This document shows positions 53,648-62,262 of a stretch of 64,000 nucleotides of DNA, one piece after another. Numbering within the stretch: the stretch's first letter is position 1; each line of letters starts with the position of its first letter. The position numbers were made by a program, and so were the translations under genes. The notes under the pieces are model-generated. The model had not been told where the DNA came from. It searched no databases and saw only the letters and a list, made by a program, of their open reading frames with translations. The stretch is from Bradyrhizobium paxllaeri (GTDB lineage: Bacteria; Pseudomonadota; Alphaproteobacteria; Rhizobiales; Xanthobacteraceae): the NCBI RefSeq assembly GCF_001693515.2, contig NZ_CP042968.1:7068001-7132000 (forward strand). The letters run 5' to 3'.

Positions 53648-54829
53648 TTGAATATCCTTCTGTTGACCAGCGAGTTCGCTCCCGCGATGGGAGGAATTGG
53701 AACATACGCCCGCGAAATTGCCGCGGCCGCCAGCCGGCTCGGCGCCAAAGTCACCGTGGTGGCGCCGGACTACGCGCGGCAGACTGCCGACGATGACCGC
53801 GCCCTGCCCTTCGAGGTCGTTCGCTTCAGCGGCGGTCTTCATTCCATGCGCGACCTGCCGCGCAAGATCATGCTGGCGCGCCGCGGTGTCCGCGGCGACC
53901 GATACGACGTGGTCCATGCCGCCGACTGGCCGTTCTTCATCCCGCTTGCGCTTTCCAGATGGCGAACGCCGGCGCGGGTACTCATGACGGTGCACGGCAC
54001 CGAGATCAACGAAACGCAGACGCCGTTGAAGCGCATGGCGATACGCGGCACTGGAGTGTTCGGACCGCGGACGGAGGTCGTTGCCAACAGCCGCTTTACC
54101 GAGACGCTGTTCCGCGAGCGGTTTGCCGTCGATCCGCGCCGCATCAGCGCGATCAATCTGGGCGTATCGGAATTCTGGTTCGGCGGGCGACGAACGCGCC
54201 GGGAGATTCGCCTGGCCCATCGCCTGCCGGAAGACCGCCTGGTGATGATCACGGTCGCGCGCATCACACGCCGCAAAGGGCACCATCTGACACTTGCTGC
54301 ATTGTCGCGGCTTCCGGACGAACTGCGCCATCGCATCACGTGGCTCGTGGTCGGGCCGGACGGTGAAGCCGATTATGTCGGCGATCTGCGACGCGCCGCC
54401 GGCCAGGCGGAATGCGACATTCGTTTCCTTGGGCCCCAATCGAACGAGGAAATCCGCGATCTCTACGCGGCCTCGGATTTCTTCTGCCTGACGGGGATGC
54501 CCGATGCGACCGGCCGGGTGGAGGGATTTGGATTGGTCTATCTGGAAGCCGGCGCCACCGGCCTGCCGAGCGTCGCGACCGACGTCGGCGGAGTAGCCGA
54601 CGCCGTCCTGGCCGACGAGACAGGCATTCTCGTGCCGCCGTCGGTAGAAAGCATATCGCCGGCGATCGCAGAGCTGGCCGCGGACCGAGGTCTGCGCGCC
54701 ATTCTCGCGGCTGGCGCATCCGCCCATGCCCGCGCCCTTTCATGGGAGCGATGCGCGGCGACAACGTATGGCCTGGCCTATGCCGGCAAGCGGGCATCCG
54801 AGAACCACGCGATGGGAAAAACGGCATGA
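53648..54829 (+). CDS. Glycosyltransferase family 4 (second of pair)
   Basis: A 393-residue GT-B enzyme. It begins NILLLTSEFAPAMGGIGTYA with the Gly-rich acceptor loop; the donor domain has TVARITRRKGHHLTLAALSR and EGFGLVYLEAGATGLPSVAT (EX7E). The start is taken as TTG 53648, preceded by GAGG and beginning right at the first beta strand. An ATG at 53588 would add a basic 20-residue tail and overlap the previous gene by 50 bases. Confidence 0.88.
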   Translation: MNILLLTSEFAPAMGGIGTYAREIAAAASRLGAKVTVVAPDYARQTADDDRALPFEVVRFSGGLHSMRDLPRKIMLARRGVRGDRYDVVHAADWPFFIPLALSRWRTPARVLMTVHGTEINETQTPLKRMAIRGTGVFGPRTEVVANSRFTETLFRERFAVDPRRISAINLGVSEFWFGGRRTRREIRLAHRLPEDRLVMITVARITRRKGHHLTLAALSRLPDELRHRITWLVVGPDGEADYVGDLRRAAGQAECDIRFLGPQSNEEIRDLYAASDFFCLTGMPDATGRVEGFGLVYLEAGATGLPSVATDVGGVADAVLADETGILVPPSVESISPAIAELAADRGLRAILAAGASAHARALSWERCAATTYGLAYAGKRASENHAMGKTA

Positions 54830-55239
54830 GGCGATGGGTCGCGACCGCAATGCTGCTGGCGCTCGCGACCGGTGCGGCGCGGGCGGACAATGAGAACTGC
54901 CGCAAGAGCCGCGAGTATCTATTGGCAACGCCCGGTGGCGACCAGGCCTTGACGCCGCAGGCCTACAACGACCTGTTCAAGATCTGCATCGCAACGTCAG
55001 CCATGCCCAACGTGAAGGATGCGTACATCCTGAAGGACGGCGGCATCGCGGTGATCCCCAAACAGGACAGCGTTCCGGCAACCGCCTCGACGCTGGCGCG
55101 GTTCTGCGACACCTATCCGCACGGCGTGCTGCGCTTCATCACAGCTAAGGAAAAGCTTTCGATCCGCTCCGTAACCGACGTCGCACGGATGTCGTCGACA
55201 TCATCGACGCCATGCAAGAAGATCAAGGGCATTTCGTAG
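54826..55239 (+). CDS. Small exported protein of the exopolysaccharide locus
   Basis: A 137-residue protein with a signal peptide (RRWVATAMLLALATGAARA, cleavage before DNENC). The mature part has four cysteines (ENCRKSREY, FKICIATS, ARFCDTYP, TPCKKIKG), suggesting two disulfides. It overlaps the preceding glycosyltransferase stop by four bases (ATGA), so it belongs to that operon. No family is recognised. A periplasmic role in export or assembly is inferred. Confidence 0.8.
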   Translation: MRRWVATAMLLALATGAARADNENCRKSREYLLATPGGDQALTPQAYNDLFKICIATSAMPNVKDAYILKDGGIAVIPKQDSVPATASTLARFCDTYPHGVLRFITAKEKLSIRSVTDVARMSSTSSTPCKKIKGIS

Positions 55240-55262
55240 AGCCGCGCGCCGTCCATCAAAGC

Positions 55263-56243
55263 TCATTTCTGGCGGTTGTAATAATCCGGCATCGCATGCG
55301 GATCCATCGCCTGTTCGGCCCTGCGCCCGAGAAAGAAGAAGCCGCTGGCGGCATCTGCTGCGGCCCGGCCTCGGCCGAATGCATCGAGATACCTGATCCA
55401 GAAGAACGGCAGCACGATCAGCCGCGAAAGCTTGTTGCCCGCGCCGAGCGCGCGCGCGAAGTAGCGGATCGACCATTCAAGCGCGACCCCGGCGCCGCCG
55501 ACCGGCCCGGCGCTGACTTCCGAGAAACGCCTGAACAGCCAGCGGTGACCGCTCTGCGTGAAACGTGAGAAGTCATAGGCCTGCTCATGCACCTGCTGCA
55601 TGAACGGCGTCTCCGCATAGACCAGGCCTTCCAGACGCAGCACCCGGTGCAACTCGGCAACCACCGTTGCGGGTTCCAGCACGTGTTCCAGCACCGCCTG
55701 CACCCAGACGCCGTCGAACACGCCGTCCTCGAACGGCAGACTGTGGGCGTCAGCCACCAGCGCGGTATGCGGCGAGGCATAGACATCAGTGCCAACGAGT
55801 TCGATCGAATCGTCGCGGTAGAGCTCGTCTGCGCCCAGACCGATGGTCCCGCCTCCGATCACGAGCACGACCGGCCGCCGCGACTCCCGCTTCAACAGCT
55901 CGATGAATTTCGCGCTGTTGGAAACCGCAACCGGATTTCCGCCGAAGGTAAAGCGATGCAGGCGCGATCCAAGGGAACGGCGACTGACGTCCCGCTGCAG
56001 CGCCGAGCCGCTCTCGGCCTCATACATCCTGCGCTCAAAAATGCTGTCTGCAAAATCGATCAGCACCGGCTGTGCGCCGACCACCGGAAACCCGGCCCTG
56101 CTATAATCGCAGGCGGGATTCGAACAGGACGGCTGCGCCCAAACGTTCCGCAACGCCGCCGAACAGTGAGGGCAGCGAAGGCGTTGCTTCCAGTGTGCGG
56201 GTTCCGTATTCACTACCGAATGATCGACGGCAGAAAGCTGCAA
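55263..56243 (-). CDS. Class I SAM methyltransferase with N-terminal zinc ribbon
   Basis: A 326-residue protein. The N-terminal 50 residues form a Cys4 ribbon (LRCPHCSAALRN, PSCSNPACDYSRAG), seen in methyltransferases of surface-polysaccharide loci. The Methyltransf_11 core has VVLVIGGGTIGLGADELY, ADAHSLPFEDGVFDGVWVQ and EGLVYAETPFMQQVHEQAYD. It probably methylates a sugar or lipid intermediate. The start is TTG 56243 or a GTG ten codons later. It is convergent with the preceding operon. Confidence 0.82.
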   Translation of the reverse strand: MQLSAVDHSVVNTEPAHWKQRLRCPHCSAALRNVWAQPSCSNPACDYSRAGFPVVGAQPVLIDFADSIFERRMYEAESGSALQRDVSRRSLGSRLHRFTFGGNPVAVSNSAKFIELLKRESRRPVVLVIGGGTIGLGADELYRDDSIELVGTDVYASPHTALVADAHSLPFEDGVFDGVWVQAVLEHVLEPATVVAELHRVLRLEGLVYAETPFMQQVHEQAYDFSRFTQSGHRWLFRRFSEVSAGPVGGAGVALEWSIRYFARALGAGNKLSRLIVLPFFWIRYLDAFGRGRAAADAASGFFFLGRRAEQAMDPHAMPDYYNRQK

Positions 56244-56615
56244 AGAAGGACCTCATATTCATGTCTTCTGCCCTGCCTGTTCCTGACTTGCGATTGATGC
56301 TATTTCGAACGCGATGAGTGCGCAACAATGCGGGGCCGGGAACAATTTGCATTGCAATTCGGATGTAGGCTTTGACCAGACGCCACAGTGTGGGACCGGC
56401 AGAAATGCAACGCACGAGCCGCCGTGCTGTTTCCGAGCAAATTTTGGGATTTCTCGAACTGCGTTCCAATGGCCCGCTTCGCGCAGCTGGCGGGCTACGT
56501 CGTTCGTAACCCGGCGTTGATGACGCCGTGATCGAGGATTTGACAAACTCCGACCCTTCCGGAAACCTTGATCCGCCGGCTCAGCTCGCCACCTGATTGA
56601 TCGAGGAGTTGCCTG
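56244..56615. other. 372-bp divergent intergenic region
   Basis: It lies between the divergent methyltransferase and a small hypothetical gene. The short frames here have low-complexity or Arg/Cys-rich translations unlike proteins. No repeat or operator was recognised. It must contain both promoters. Confidence 0.4.
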
Positions 56616-56966
56616 GTGTCAGCCCGCGAACCATCGCAGCGACCGGATGGATCCGGCCCGCTTCAGGTTTTTGTTCTCGACATCGATCGAAGGCCGACGC
56701 TGGCGTTCGAAGCGAACGACCTCGCCGAGGCACGGGAAATCTGTCGCGACGCCGACCTGCGGACCGATCTGAGCGCGCTCACCTCCGACGGTATTCCCGT
56801 CTGCGCGCCGGGTTCAACGCTCAGCCCCCGGGCAGCGGCGCAAGAGGAGATCGCTGCATTCCGGCACGCAGCCGAACGAGCGCCGGCATCCAGCCAGCCG
56901 ACCATGACGTTCCTGATCAAGATCGACGGCGTCATGGTCGTAACCATCAGCCCCGACCAGGCCTGA
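56616..56966 (+). CDS. Hypothetical 116-residue cytoplasmic protein
   Basis: It starts at GTG 56616, eight bases after GAGGAG. The first half has an alpha/beta look (LQVFVLDIDRRPTLAFEAND, LAEAREICRDADLR), then GIPVCAPGSTLSPRAA, and it ends TMTFLIKIDGVMVVTISPDQ. No signal peptide or helix is seen. I do not recognise the family. The coding frame is supported by the ribosome-binding site and codon bias. Confidence 0.6.
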   Translation: MSAREPSQRPDGSGPLQVFVLDIDRRPTLAFEANDLAEAREICRDADLRTDLSALTSDGIPVCAPGSTLSPRAAAQEEIAAFRHAAERAPASSQPTMTFLIKIDGVMVVTISPDQA

Positions 56967-56980
56967 GTGACGCGATGCGG

Positions 56981-57340
56981 TCAGATGAAGGGCGGATGAT
57001 ACAGGGACGCGGCGCCGGCAAGTACGCCCGATGCGTCATGACCGGGGTCGATGACGGTGCCGGAAAGATGCGCGGCATCGGCTGCGGTCGTGGATTCGGT
57101 TCGGCTTACATCGTGCCCGATTGAGTCCGCTGCCTTGGGGTCATCTGCCGCGACGTGCCTGGCTGCCTCGCTGAAAGCAAACGTATCGTTGGCGGTGGTC
57201 GCGGCCCCTCTGTGCGATTCCCCCGAAATCCACCCGCCGATGCGCGGCATTTGCGATGAATTGGAACGAATCGATGAACCACCGCTACGAACGGCGAAAC
57301 CAGCTTCAGCAGCCGGTAGTGGGAATGCTGCTCGAACCAA
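56981..57340 (-). CDS. Possible small coding region or remnant (uncertain)
   Basis: An open frame of up to 119 residues with strong GC third-position bias in its last 85 codons. The clearest part reads ANDTFAFSEAARHVAADDP, ADAAHLSGTVIDPGHDAS and ASLYHPPFI, resembling the Asp/His/Ala-rich tails of large secreted calcium-binding proteins in Bradyrhizobium as I recall them. No good start is visible (TTG 57340, ATG 57250), so it may be the 3' remnant of a lost gene. Confidence 0.35.
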   Translation of the reverse strand: MVRAAFPLPAAEAGFAVRSGGSSIRSNSSQMPRIGGWISGESHRGAATTANDTFAFSEAARHVAADDPKAADSIGHDVSRTESTTAADAAHLSGTVIDPGHDASGVLAGAASLYHPPFI

Positions 57341-57369
57341 CGCATCTGCATACTCACTCCGGTGCGTAA

Positions 57370-57741
57370 TGCCGACCTCCCGCTATCAAGCCAACGCAGC
57401 CGCCGCACGCTGCATGTTGGTGGACATATGCGCCGCTACTTCCTCACGGAAAAGCACGTGCGACGGCAATTGCCCGAGAACTTGGCATGAGCCGTCGTAC
57501 GCTCGCGCGTGCGCTTGCAGCCGAGGGATTGACCTTTTCGGCCCTGTTGGATCAGTATCGCATGGACCTGGCCAAAGCATACCTCACGCACGGCGAACTG
57601 ACGATCTCACAGATCGCGTGGCTTCTGGGATATCGGGAGGTGAGCACCTTTACCCATGCCTTCAAGCGTTGGACGGGAACGACGCCGCGGCAACTGCGCT
57701 CCAGGAAGCCTTCCTGCTCGCGGTCAGCTGTCCGGGTTTAG
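57370..57741 (+). pseudogene. Truncated AraC-family regulator, DNA-binding part only
   Basis: The open frame from a stop at 57367-57369 encodes a good AraC/XylS double helix-turn-helix (LLPHGKARATAIARELGMSR, then TISQIAWLLGYREVSTFTHA and FKRWTGTTPRQLR). Homology-like sequence begins before the only ATG (57487), and nothing upstream encodes the usual 200-residue sensing domain. It is best read as the 3' remnant of a regulator, possibly that of the adjacent decayed operon. Its stop overlaps the convergent binding-protein gene. Confidence 0.7.
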
Positions 57742-58930
57742 TCGGCGCTCAAGACGTCACCGAACTGCTCCCACGAAGTTCCGGTCCAGCGCTGAAGCTG
57801 CAACTGCGTGTAAGCCATGCTGTTGTCAGGTCCGGTATTGACGGCGATTCCCGGAATCAGCGTCGGAAGCGAAAGCCCGCGGATGCTGCGCGCCTGTTTC
57901 ATGACGTTCTCACGCGAAAGATCATCGCCGCACTGCTTCAGCACCTGTTCGAGAATCTGGCCCTGCTGGGTTCCGAACAGATAGTTGGCGTCGCCGATAT
58001 CCGCGCCGGCAGATATTTCTCGAAGTGAGCGCGATACCATTTCATGCCGGGATCATCAGCCCATTTCCAGTCGTTCGCATCCTTCAGCATCGTGGCGGCG
58101 ATAATGCCTTTGGCCTTGTCGGGGCCGGCGGGCACGATGGTGGCCGACACTGAAGTGGAAACCAAATTAATGAGGAAGAGAGGCTTCCAGCCGATTTCAT
58201 CGGCCTTCCTGATAGCCTGCGCGGCAAACTTCGGCGTGCCTGCAAGCAGAAACGCTTCCGCTCCTGACGCCTTGAGCGTGACGACTTGGGAATCGATCGT
58301 GGGTTCGGTGACCTCATACGACGAGGCGATCACCTTCTTGTCGTAGTCGCCCTTCAAATGTTCCTTGAAGGCCGCGACAAAATCCTTACCGAGATCGTCG
58401 TTCTGATAGAGGATCGCAATCTTCGCACTGGGAGCGGTTTGCGCAATATATCGCGCATAGATCGTGCCCTCGGTCCGGTAGCTGGGCAGGCCGGTGGAGG
58501 TCATCGGATGCTCGGAAAAATTCGAAAACCTGGTGACGCCGCTGACGACGAAAAGATGCGGGATCTTTTTGGCATTGACGTATTTGATCGTCGCGCTGAT
58601 GCCGGGCGTACCCAGCGGACCGAACAGGAACGCGACCTCGTCGCTCTCGACCAATTTCCTGGTCTGCTCGACGGTCTTCGGCGAACTATAGGCGTCGTCG
58701 TAGCTGATGTAGTTGATCTTGCGACCATTGACGCCGCCACGCTCGTTGATGGAGGTGATGTAGGCGATCAGACCCTTGGCGGTATTGCTGAGCGACGAGG
58801 CCGGACCGCTGAACGGAAACGTTCCGCCGATCTTGATCTCGGTTGCGGTGACGCCGACGGTTTCGGCATTTGCCGGCGCGATCGCGAACCCAAGCGTCAA
58901 CGCTGCCGCAATGGCGGCTTTCCTCATCAT
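57738..58930 (-). pseudogene. Branched-chain amino-acid-type ABC binding protein, frameshifted
   Basis: The frame starting at ATG 58930 encodes a signal peptide (ALTLGFAIAPANA) and a LivJ-like fold (EIKIGGTFPFSGPASSL, FLFGPLGTPGISATIKYVN, AILYQNDDLGKDFVAAFKEH). It leaves frame after HFEKYLP near 58004-58010. The correct continuation (GADIGDANYLFGTQQGQ, ending FGDVLSAD) lies in another frame down to 57738. One missing G in CTGCCG(G)GCGCGG would repair it to about 397 residues. It is either a real pseudogene or a sequencing error. It is the last gene of the CoA-ligase operon. Confidence 0.85.
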
Positions 58931-58965
58931 GCCTCCCTCCCCTTGTTGTCAGAAGCGACCGCGGT

Positions 58966-59703
58966 TCACCACGTCTCCTTGAACGGCCGGATCTCCATTT
59001 CGAATGTCCAGGCGCTGCGCGGCTGCTCGTAGAGTTGCCAGTAGGCGTTTGCGACTGACGCGGGCGGCATCAACGCATCGGGATCGTTCAGCGCGTCCGG
59101 ACCGTGGGCCTCGATGCGTCGTTGCCGAACCCATTCGGTATCGACGCCGGAATCGATGATCAGGTGGCCGACATGGATGTTCTTCGGCCCGAGCTCACGC
59201 GCCATCGCCTGCGCCACCGCGCGCAGTCCGAACTTGGCGCTGGCAAAGGCCGCGTAGCCGCGCCCGCCGCGCAGGCTGGCGGTGGCGCCGGTGAAGAAGA
59301 TATTGCCCTGGCCCCGCGGCAGCATCAGGCGCGCGGCTTCACGGCCGGCCAGGAAACCCGAATAGCAGGCCATCTCCCACACTTTGCGAAAGACCCTTTC
59401 GGTCGTGTCGAGAATCGGAAAGTTGACGTTGGCGCCGACATTGAAGATGCAGACTTCAAGCGGCGCTTCCTTGTCGGCATCGTTGAGGAACGCGGTGATT
59501 TCCTCTTCCTTGCGGGCATCGAGCGAGCGCGCGAAGATCTTGCCGCCGGCGGCCTGGACCTCGCCCACCAGCGGCGCGAGCTTGTCGCCGTTGCGGCGGC
59601 CGGCGAAGACGGTAAATCCCTCGGCGGCGAATTTCTTGGCGATCTCGGCGCCGATATAGTCTCCCGCACCGATGATTGCCGCGGTCGCGTTTCTCTTGGC
59701 CAT
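58966..59703 (-). CDS. Short-chain dehydrogenase-like protein lacking the catalytic Tyr
   Basis: A 245-residue SDR fold. The cofactor motif is IIGAGDYIGAEIAKKFA, followed by NVGANVNFPI in the NNAG position and FFTGATASLRGG with the Ser. The YxxxK motif reads FASAK (in GYAAFASAKFGL), so the catalytic Tyr is replaced by Phe. This suggests an altered reaction or a non-classical mechanism. It lies 45 bases after the CoA-ligase gene and 35 before the binding protein. Confidence 0.88.
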   Translation of the reverse strand: MAKRNATAAIIGAGDYIGAEIAKKFAAEGFTVFAGRRNGDKLAPLVGEVQAAGGKIFARSLDARKEEEITAFLNDADKEAPLEVCIFNVGANVNFPILDTTERVFRKVWEMACYSGFLAGREAARLMLPRGQGNIFFTGATASLRGGRGYAAFASAKFGLRAVAQAMARELGPKNIHVGHLIIDSGVDTEWVRQRRIEAHGPDALNDPDALMPPASVANAYWQLYEQPRSAWTFEMEIRPFKETW

Positions 59704-59748
59704 TGGTTATCTCCTGTTCGCTACCTCAAGGACGCGGCGGCTGATGTG

Positions 59749-61338
59749 TCAGCCAGCGGCCGTCGCCGGGTCGATCTTGCTCCCGTTCGCCAATTCCCGC
59801 AGCTTGTGTTTCAGGATCTTGCCGGTCGACGCCGCGGGCAAGGCGTCGAGGATCACAATCTCGCTTGGCCGCTTGTAGGAGGTCAGCAGCCCCGCCGAAT
59901 AGGACTTGAGCTCGTCCACGCCGATCTTCGCGCCCGGCAGAAGCTGGACGAACGCGACCACCTCCTCGTTGCCCTCGACGCTGCGTCCGACGACGGCCGA
60001 CTGCACCACCAGTTCGTGCGCGTTGATCACGGCCTCGACCTCGGCGGGATAAACATTGAAGCCGGAGCGGATGATGAGCTCCTTGGTACGGCCGACGATA
60101 TAGAGGTCACCCTCGCCGTTGATGCGCGCGAGATCGCCGGTGTTGAACCAGCCATCGGCGTCGATGGCGGCGCGCGTCTGCTCGACGGAGCGATAGTATC
60201 CGAGCATCACGTTGGGACCTCGGACATGCAGTTCGCCGACGCTGCCGACCGGGACTTCGTGGCCGTTCCGGTCGACGATCCGTTGCTCGACACCCGGCAA
60301 TATCGGTCCCACGGTTTCGTCGTCGGCAGGCCGGTTCTCGCGTACGCCGGCAAGCCCCGGCGAGCATTCCGTGATGCCGTAGCCGTTGAGCAGGGGAATG
60401 CCGAACTCCTCCTCCATCCGGCCTTTCAGCGTCAGGTCAAGCGGCGCACCCGCCACGCACATCATCCGCAGGCGGCCGCGATCGAGGCGCGATATTCCTT
60501 TCACGGCCTTGTATTCGAGCAGACGCTGATAGGTCGCAGGCACGCCGTAAAGCGTCGTGATCCCGTCCTTTGCGATCGCTTCCGCCAGCGCGGCAGGATC
60601 GGCCTTCGAGATGGCGTGCAGCGTGGCGCCGTGCATCAGGGTCGAGATCAGGAGGATCGAGTAGCCGACGATGTGCGACATCGGCAGCACGCCGTAGATC
60701 CGGTCGGCGGGACCGGTCTTCCGCAGCACGCCGGAGGTTTTCGCCGCAACCATCAGATTGCGGTGGCTGAGCATCACCCCCTTCGGCGCGCCCGTGGTAC
60801 CCGAAGTGTACATCAGCGCCGCGACCTGACGCGCGGCGTCGGCCTCGACGGGCTCGGCCCGCGCCTCCTCGTTCAACGGCCCGACGCCGATGCCGCCGAA
60901 CGGTCCGATCGAACCTGTGGCCGCGCCGTTGCGCGCCGCATGATTGGCGGCTTCCCCGGAGAGCGCCGAATTGAAGAGAACCCGGCGGGCGCCGCTGTGG
61001 GAACTGATCTGTTCGAGCTCGCGCGCGCTCAGGCGCGGGTTGACGGCAATGGCCCAGGCGTCGAGCTTGCCGATGGCGAACAGGATCGCGCCGAGGGCAA
61101 CGCTGTTCTCGCTGGCCACCATCACCCGGTCGCCGGGCCTGACCTGCAGCTCGCGCAGATCGCGCGCGACGGCCTCGACCGCGTCCGAGAACTGCCGGTA
61201 GCTCCACGAGCGCCCCGCCTCGACGAACGCTGGATGATCGGGCGTTTGCTGCGCGAACTTCACGTAGACATCGTGTACCCGCGACGGCAGGCCTACGAGC
61301 AGATCGCACGCGCTGATGTTGTCGAGAACAGTTTCCAC
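59749..61338 (-). CDS. Acyl-CoA synthetase (AMP-forming)
   Basis: A 529-residue ANL-family enzyme. The phosphate-binding loop YTSGTTGAPKGVMLSHRN is at about 180-200, then GYGITECSPG, GWFNTGDLARINGEGDLYIV and GRTKELIIRSGFNVYP, and the C-terminal catalytic Lys in PAASTGKILKHKLR. It activates a carboxylic acid (aromatic or fatty) to its CoA ester. The GTG at 61338 follows GAGGAAAG; an upstream extension is Arg/Ser-rich and unlikely. It forms an operon with the SDR and HCCA-isomerase-like genes. Confidence 0.92.
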   Translation of the reverse strand: METVLDNISACDLLVGLPSRVHDVYVKFAQQTPDHPAFVEAGRSWSYRQFSDAVEAVARDLRELQVRPGDRVMVASENSVALGAILFAIGKLDAWAIAVNPRLSARELEQISSHSGARRVLFNSALSGEAANHAARNGAATGSIGPFGGIGVGPLNEEARAEPVEADAARQVAALMYTSGTTGAPKGVMLSHRNLMVAAKTSGVLRKTGPADRIYGVLPMSHIVGYSILLISTLMHGATLHAISKADPAALAEAIAKDGITTLYGVPATYQRLLEYKAVKGISRLDRGRLRMMCVAGAPLDLTLKGRMEEEFGIPLLNGYGITECSPGLAGVRENRPADDETVGPILPGVEQRIVDRNGHEVPVGSVGELHVRGPNVMLGYYRSVEQTRAAIDADGWFNTGDLARINGEGDLYIVGRTKELIIRSGFNVYPAEVEAVINAHELVVQSAVVGRSVEGNEEVVAFVQLLPGAKIGVDELKSYSAGLLTSYKRPSEIVILDALPAASTGKILKHKLRELANGSKIDPATAAG

Positions 61339-61399
61339 GATGGCTTTCCTCGATGACGAACTGTTTGATCCTTGTCGGCCTTCGATCCCGAAAGCGAAA

Positions 61400-62065
61400 T
61401 CAGAACGCGCGGCGGCTCTCGGACGAGCCGGAGGCCTCCCTGGCGCGCTGTTGCGCCAGGATCTCCTCCTCCACGTCGCGAAGCTGGTCCTTGCCGAAGA
61501 ACATCTCGTTATTGACGAAGAACGTCGGTGAGCCAAAAGCGCCGCGATCGACGGCGTCCTGCGTCAACGCCGCCAGCCGGTTCTTGACGGCGGGATCCTG
61601 CGATCTCGCGGCGATCCTGTTGGCGTCGATCCCCGACGAGGCCAGCGCCTCCAGCATCACGTCGAGATCGTCCATCTTTTTGGGCTCTTCCCACATGTGG
61701 TGATAGACCGCCTGGAAATATGGCCAGAAAATACCTTCGGCCTGCGCCGCAATGGCGCCGCGCATCAATTGCAGTGTGTTCACCGGAAAGAACGGGTTGC
61801 GCCGGTAGTTGGTAATGCCGTGGCGTTTGATGAAGCGCTCGGTCTCCAGCGCCATGTAGTCGGGCTTGTTCTTGATGCCCTTCAGATAGTCGGCGGGCGA
61901 GCTGTTGCCAGTGAGCTTGTAGATGCCGCCGAGCAGCACCGGGACATAGTCGAATTTGGTCCCGGTCCGTCGCTCGATGTCCGGAATCAGGCGTGCCGCC
62001 AGATAGGCGTTCGGGCTTCCGAAATCGAAATGAAATTCGACCTTCAACATGCCGGCCTCTGACAT
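61400..62065 (-). CDS. 2-hydroxychromene-2-carboxylate isomerase-like (DsbA/GST-kappa fold)
   Basis: A 221-residue protein. The N terminus has FHFDFGSPNAYLAARLI with the active-site Ser of the HCCA isomerase/GST-kappa family, PVLLGGIYKLTGNSSP, and near the end DRGAFGSPTFFVNNEMFFGKDQL, which contacts glutathione in relatives. Family members act in naphthalene-type aromatic degradation or similar glutathione-dependent steps. The ATG follows GGGGAGGG. It is the first gene of the operon and divergent from the HxlR regulator. Confidence 0.9.
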   Translation of the reverse strand: MSEAGMLKVEFHFDFGSPNAYLAARLIPDIERRTGTKFDYVPVLLGGIYKLTGNSSPADYLKGIKNKPDYMALETERFIKRHGITNYRRNPFFPVNTLQLMRGAIAAQAEGIFWPYFQAVYHHMWEEPKKMDDLDVMLEALASSGIDANRIAARSQDPAVKNRLAALTQDAVDRGAFGSPTFFVNNEMFFGKDQLRDVEEEILAQQRAREASGSSESRRAF

Positions 62066-62138
62066 ACGGCCCTCCCCGCGTTCCCGAGCTTGTACGGCCT
62101 GACGGGCCCTTCGGGCTTGATCTGGCGTCGACATTTAT

Positions 62139-62155
62139 AGTTCTAAAAAAGAACT
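62139..62155. promoter_or_regulatory. Inverted repeat AGTTCT-N5-AGAACT, candidate HxlR operator
   Basis: A perfect six-base inverted repeat with an A5 spacer lies 74 bases upstream of the isomerase ATG and 108 bases from the divergent regulator ATG. HxlR-type regulators bind short palindromes in such divergent regions; the assignment is inferred. Confidence 0.4.
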
Positions 62156-62262
62156 GTCAATCTTATACGGGCTAGCGAGCCGTATTATTCCTGCCAAACG
62201 GGTTTATGCTGACGCATTCCGATTTGGAATTTAATGTGCTATCCTGTTGTATCGATTGATCA

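Noticed and set aside
56259..56546. 95-codon minus-strand frame upstream of the methyltransferase
   Set aside because: The translation is Arg/Cys/His-mixed without hydrophobic core, and there is no good start or operon link.
57051..58028. Plus-strand open frame of 325 codons spanning the AraC remnant
   Set aside because: It is out of frame with the clear AraC helix-turn-helix and antisense to the binding protein; the translation lacks domain features.
59104..61356. Plus-strand open frame of 750 codons
   Set aside because: It is antisense to the SDR and CoA-ligase genes and its translation is Arg/Asp/His-rich without any domain.
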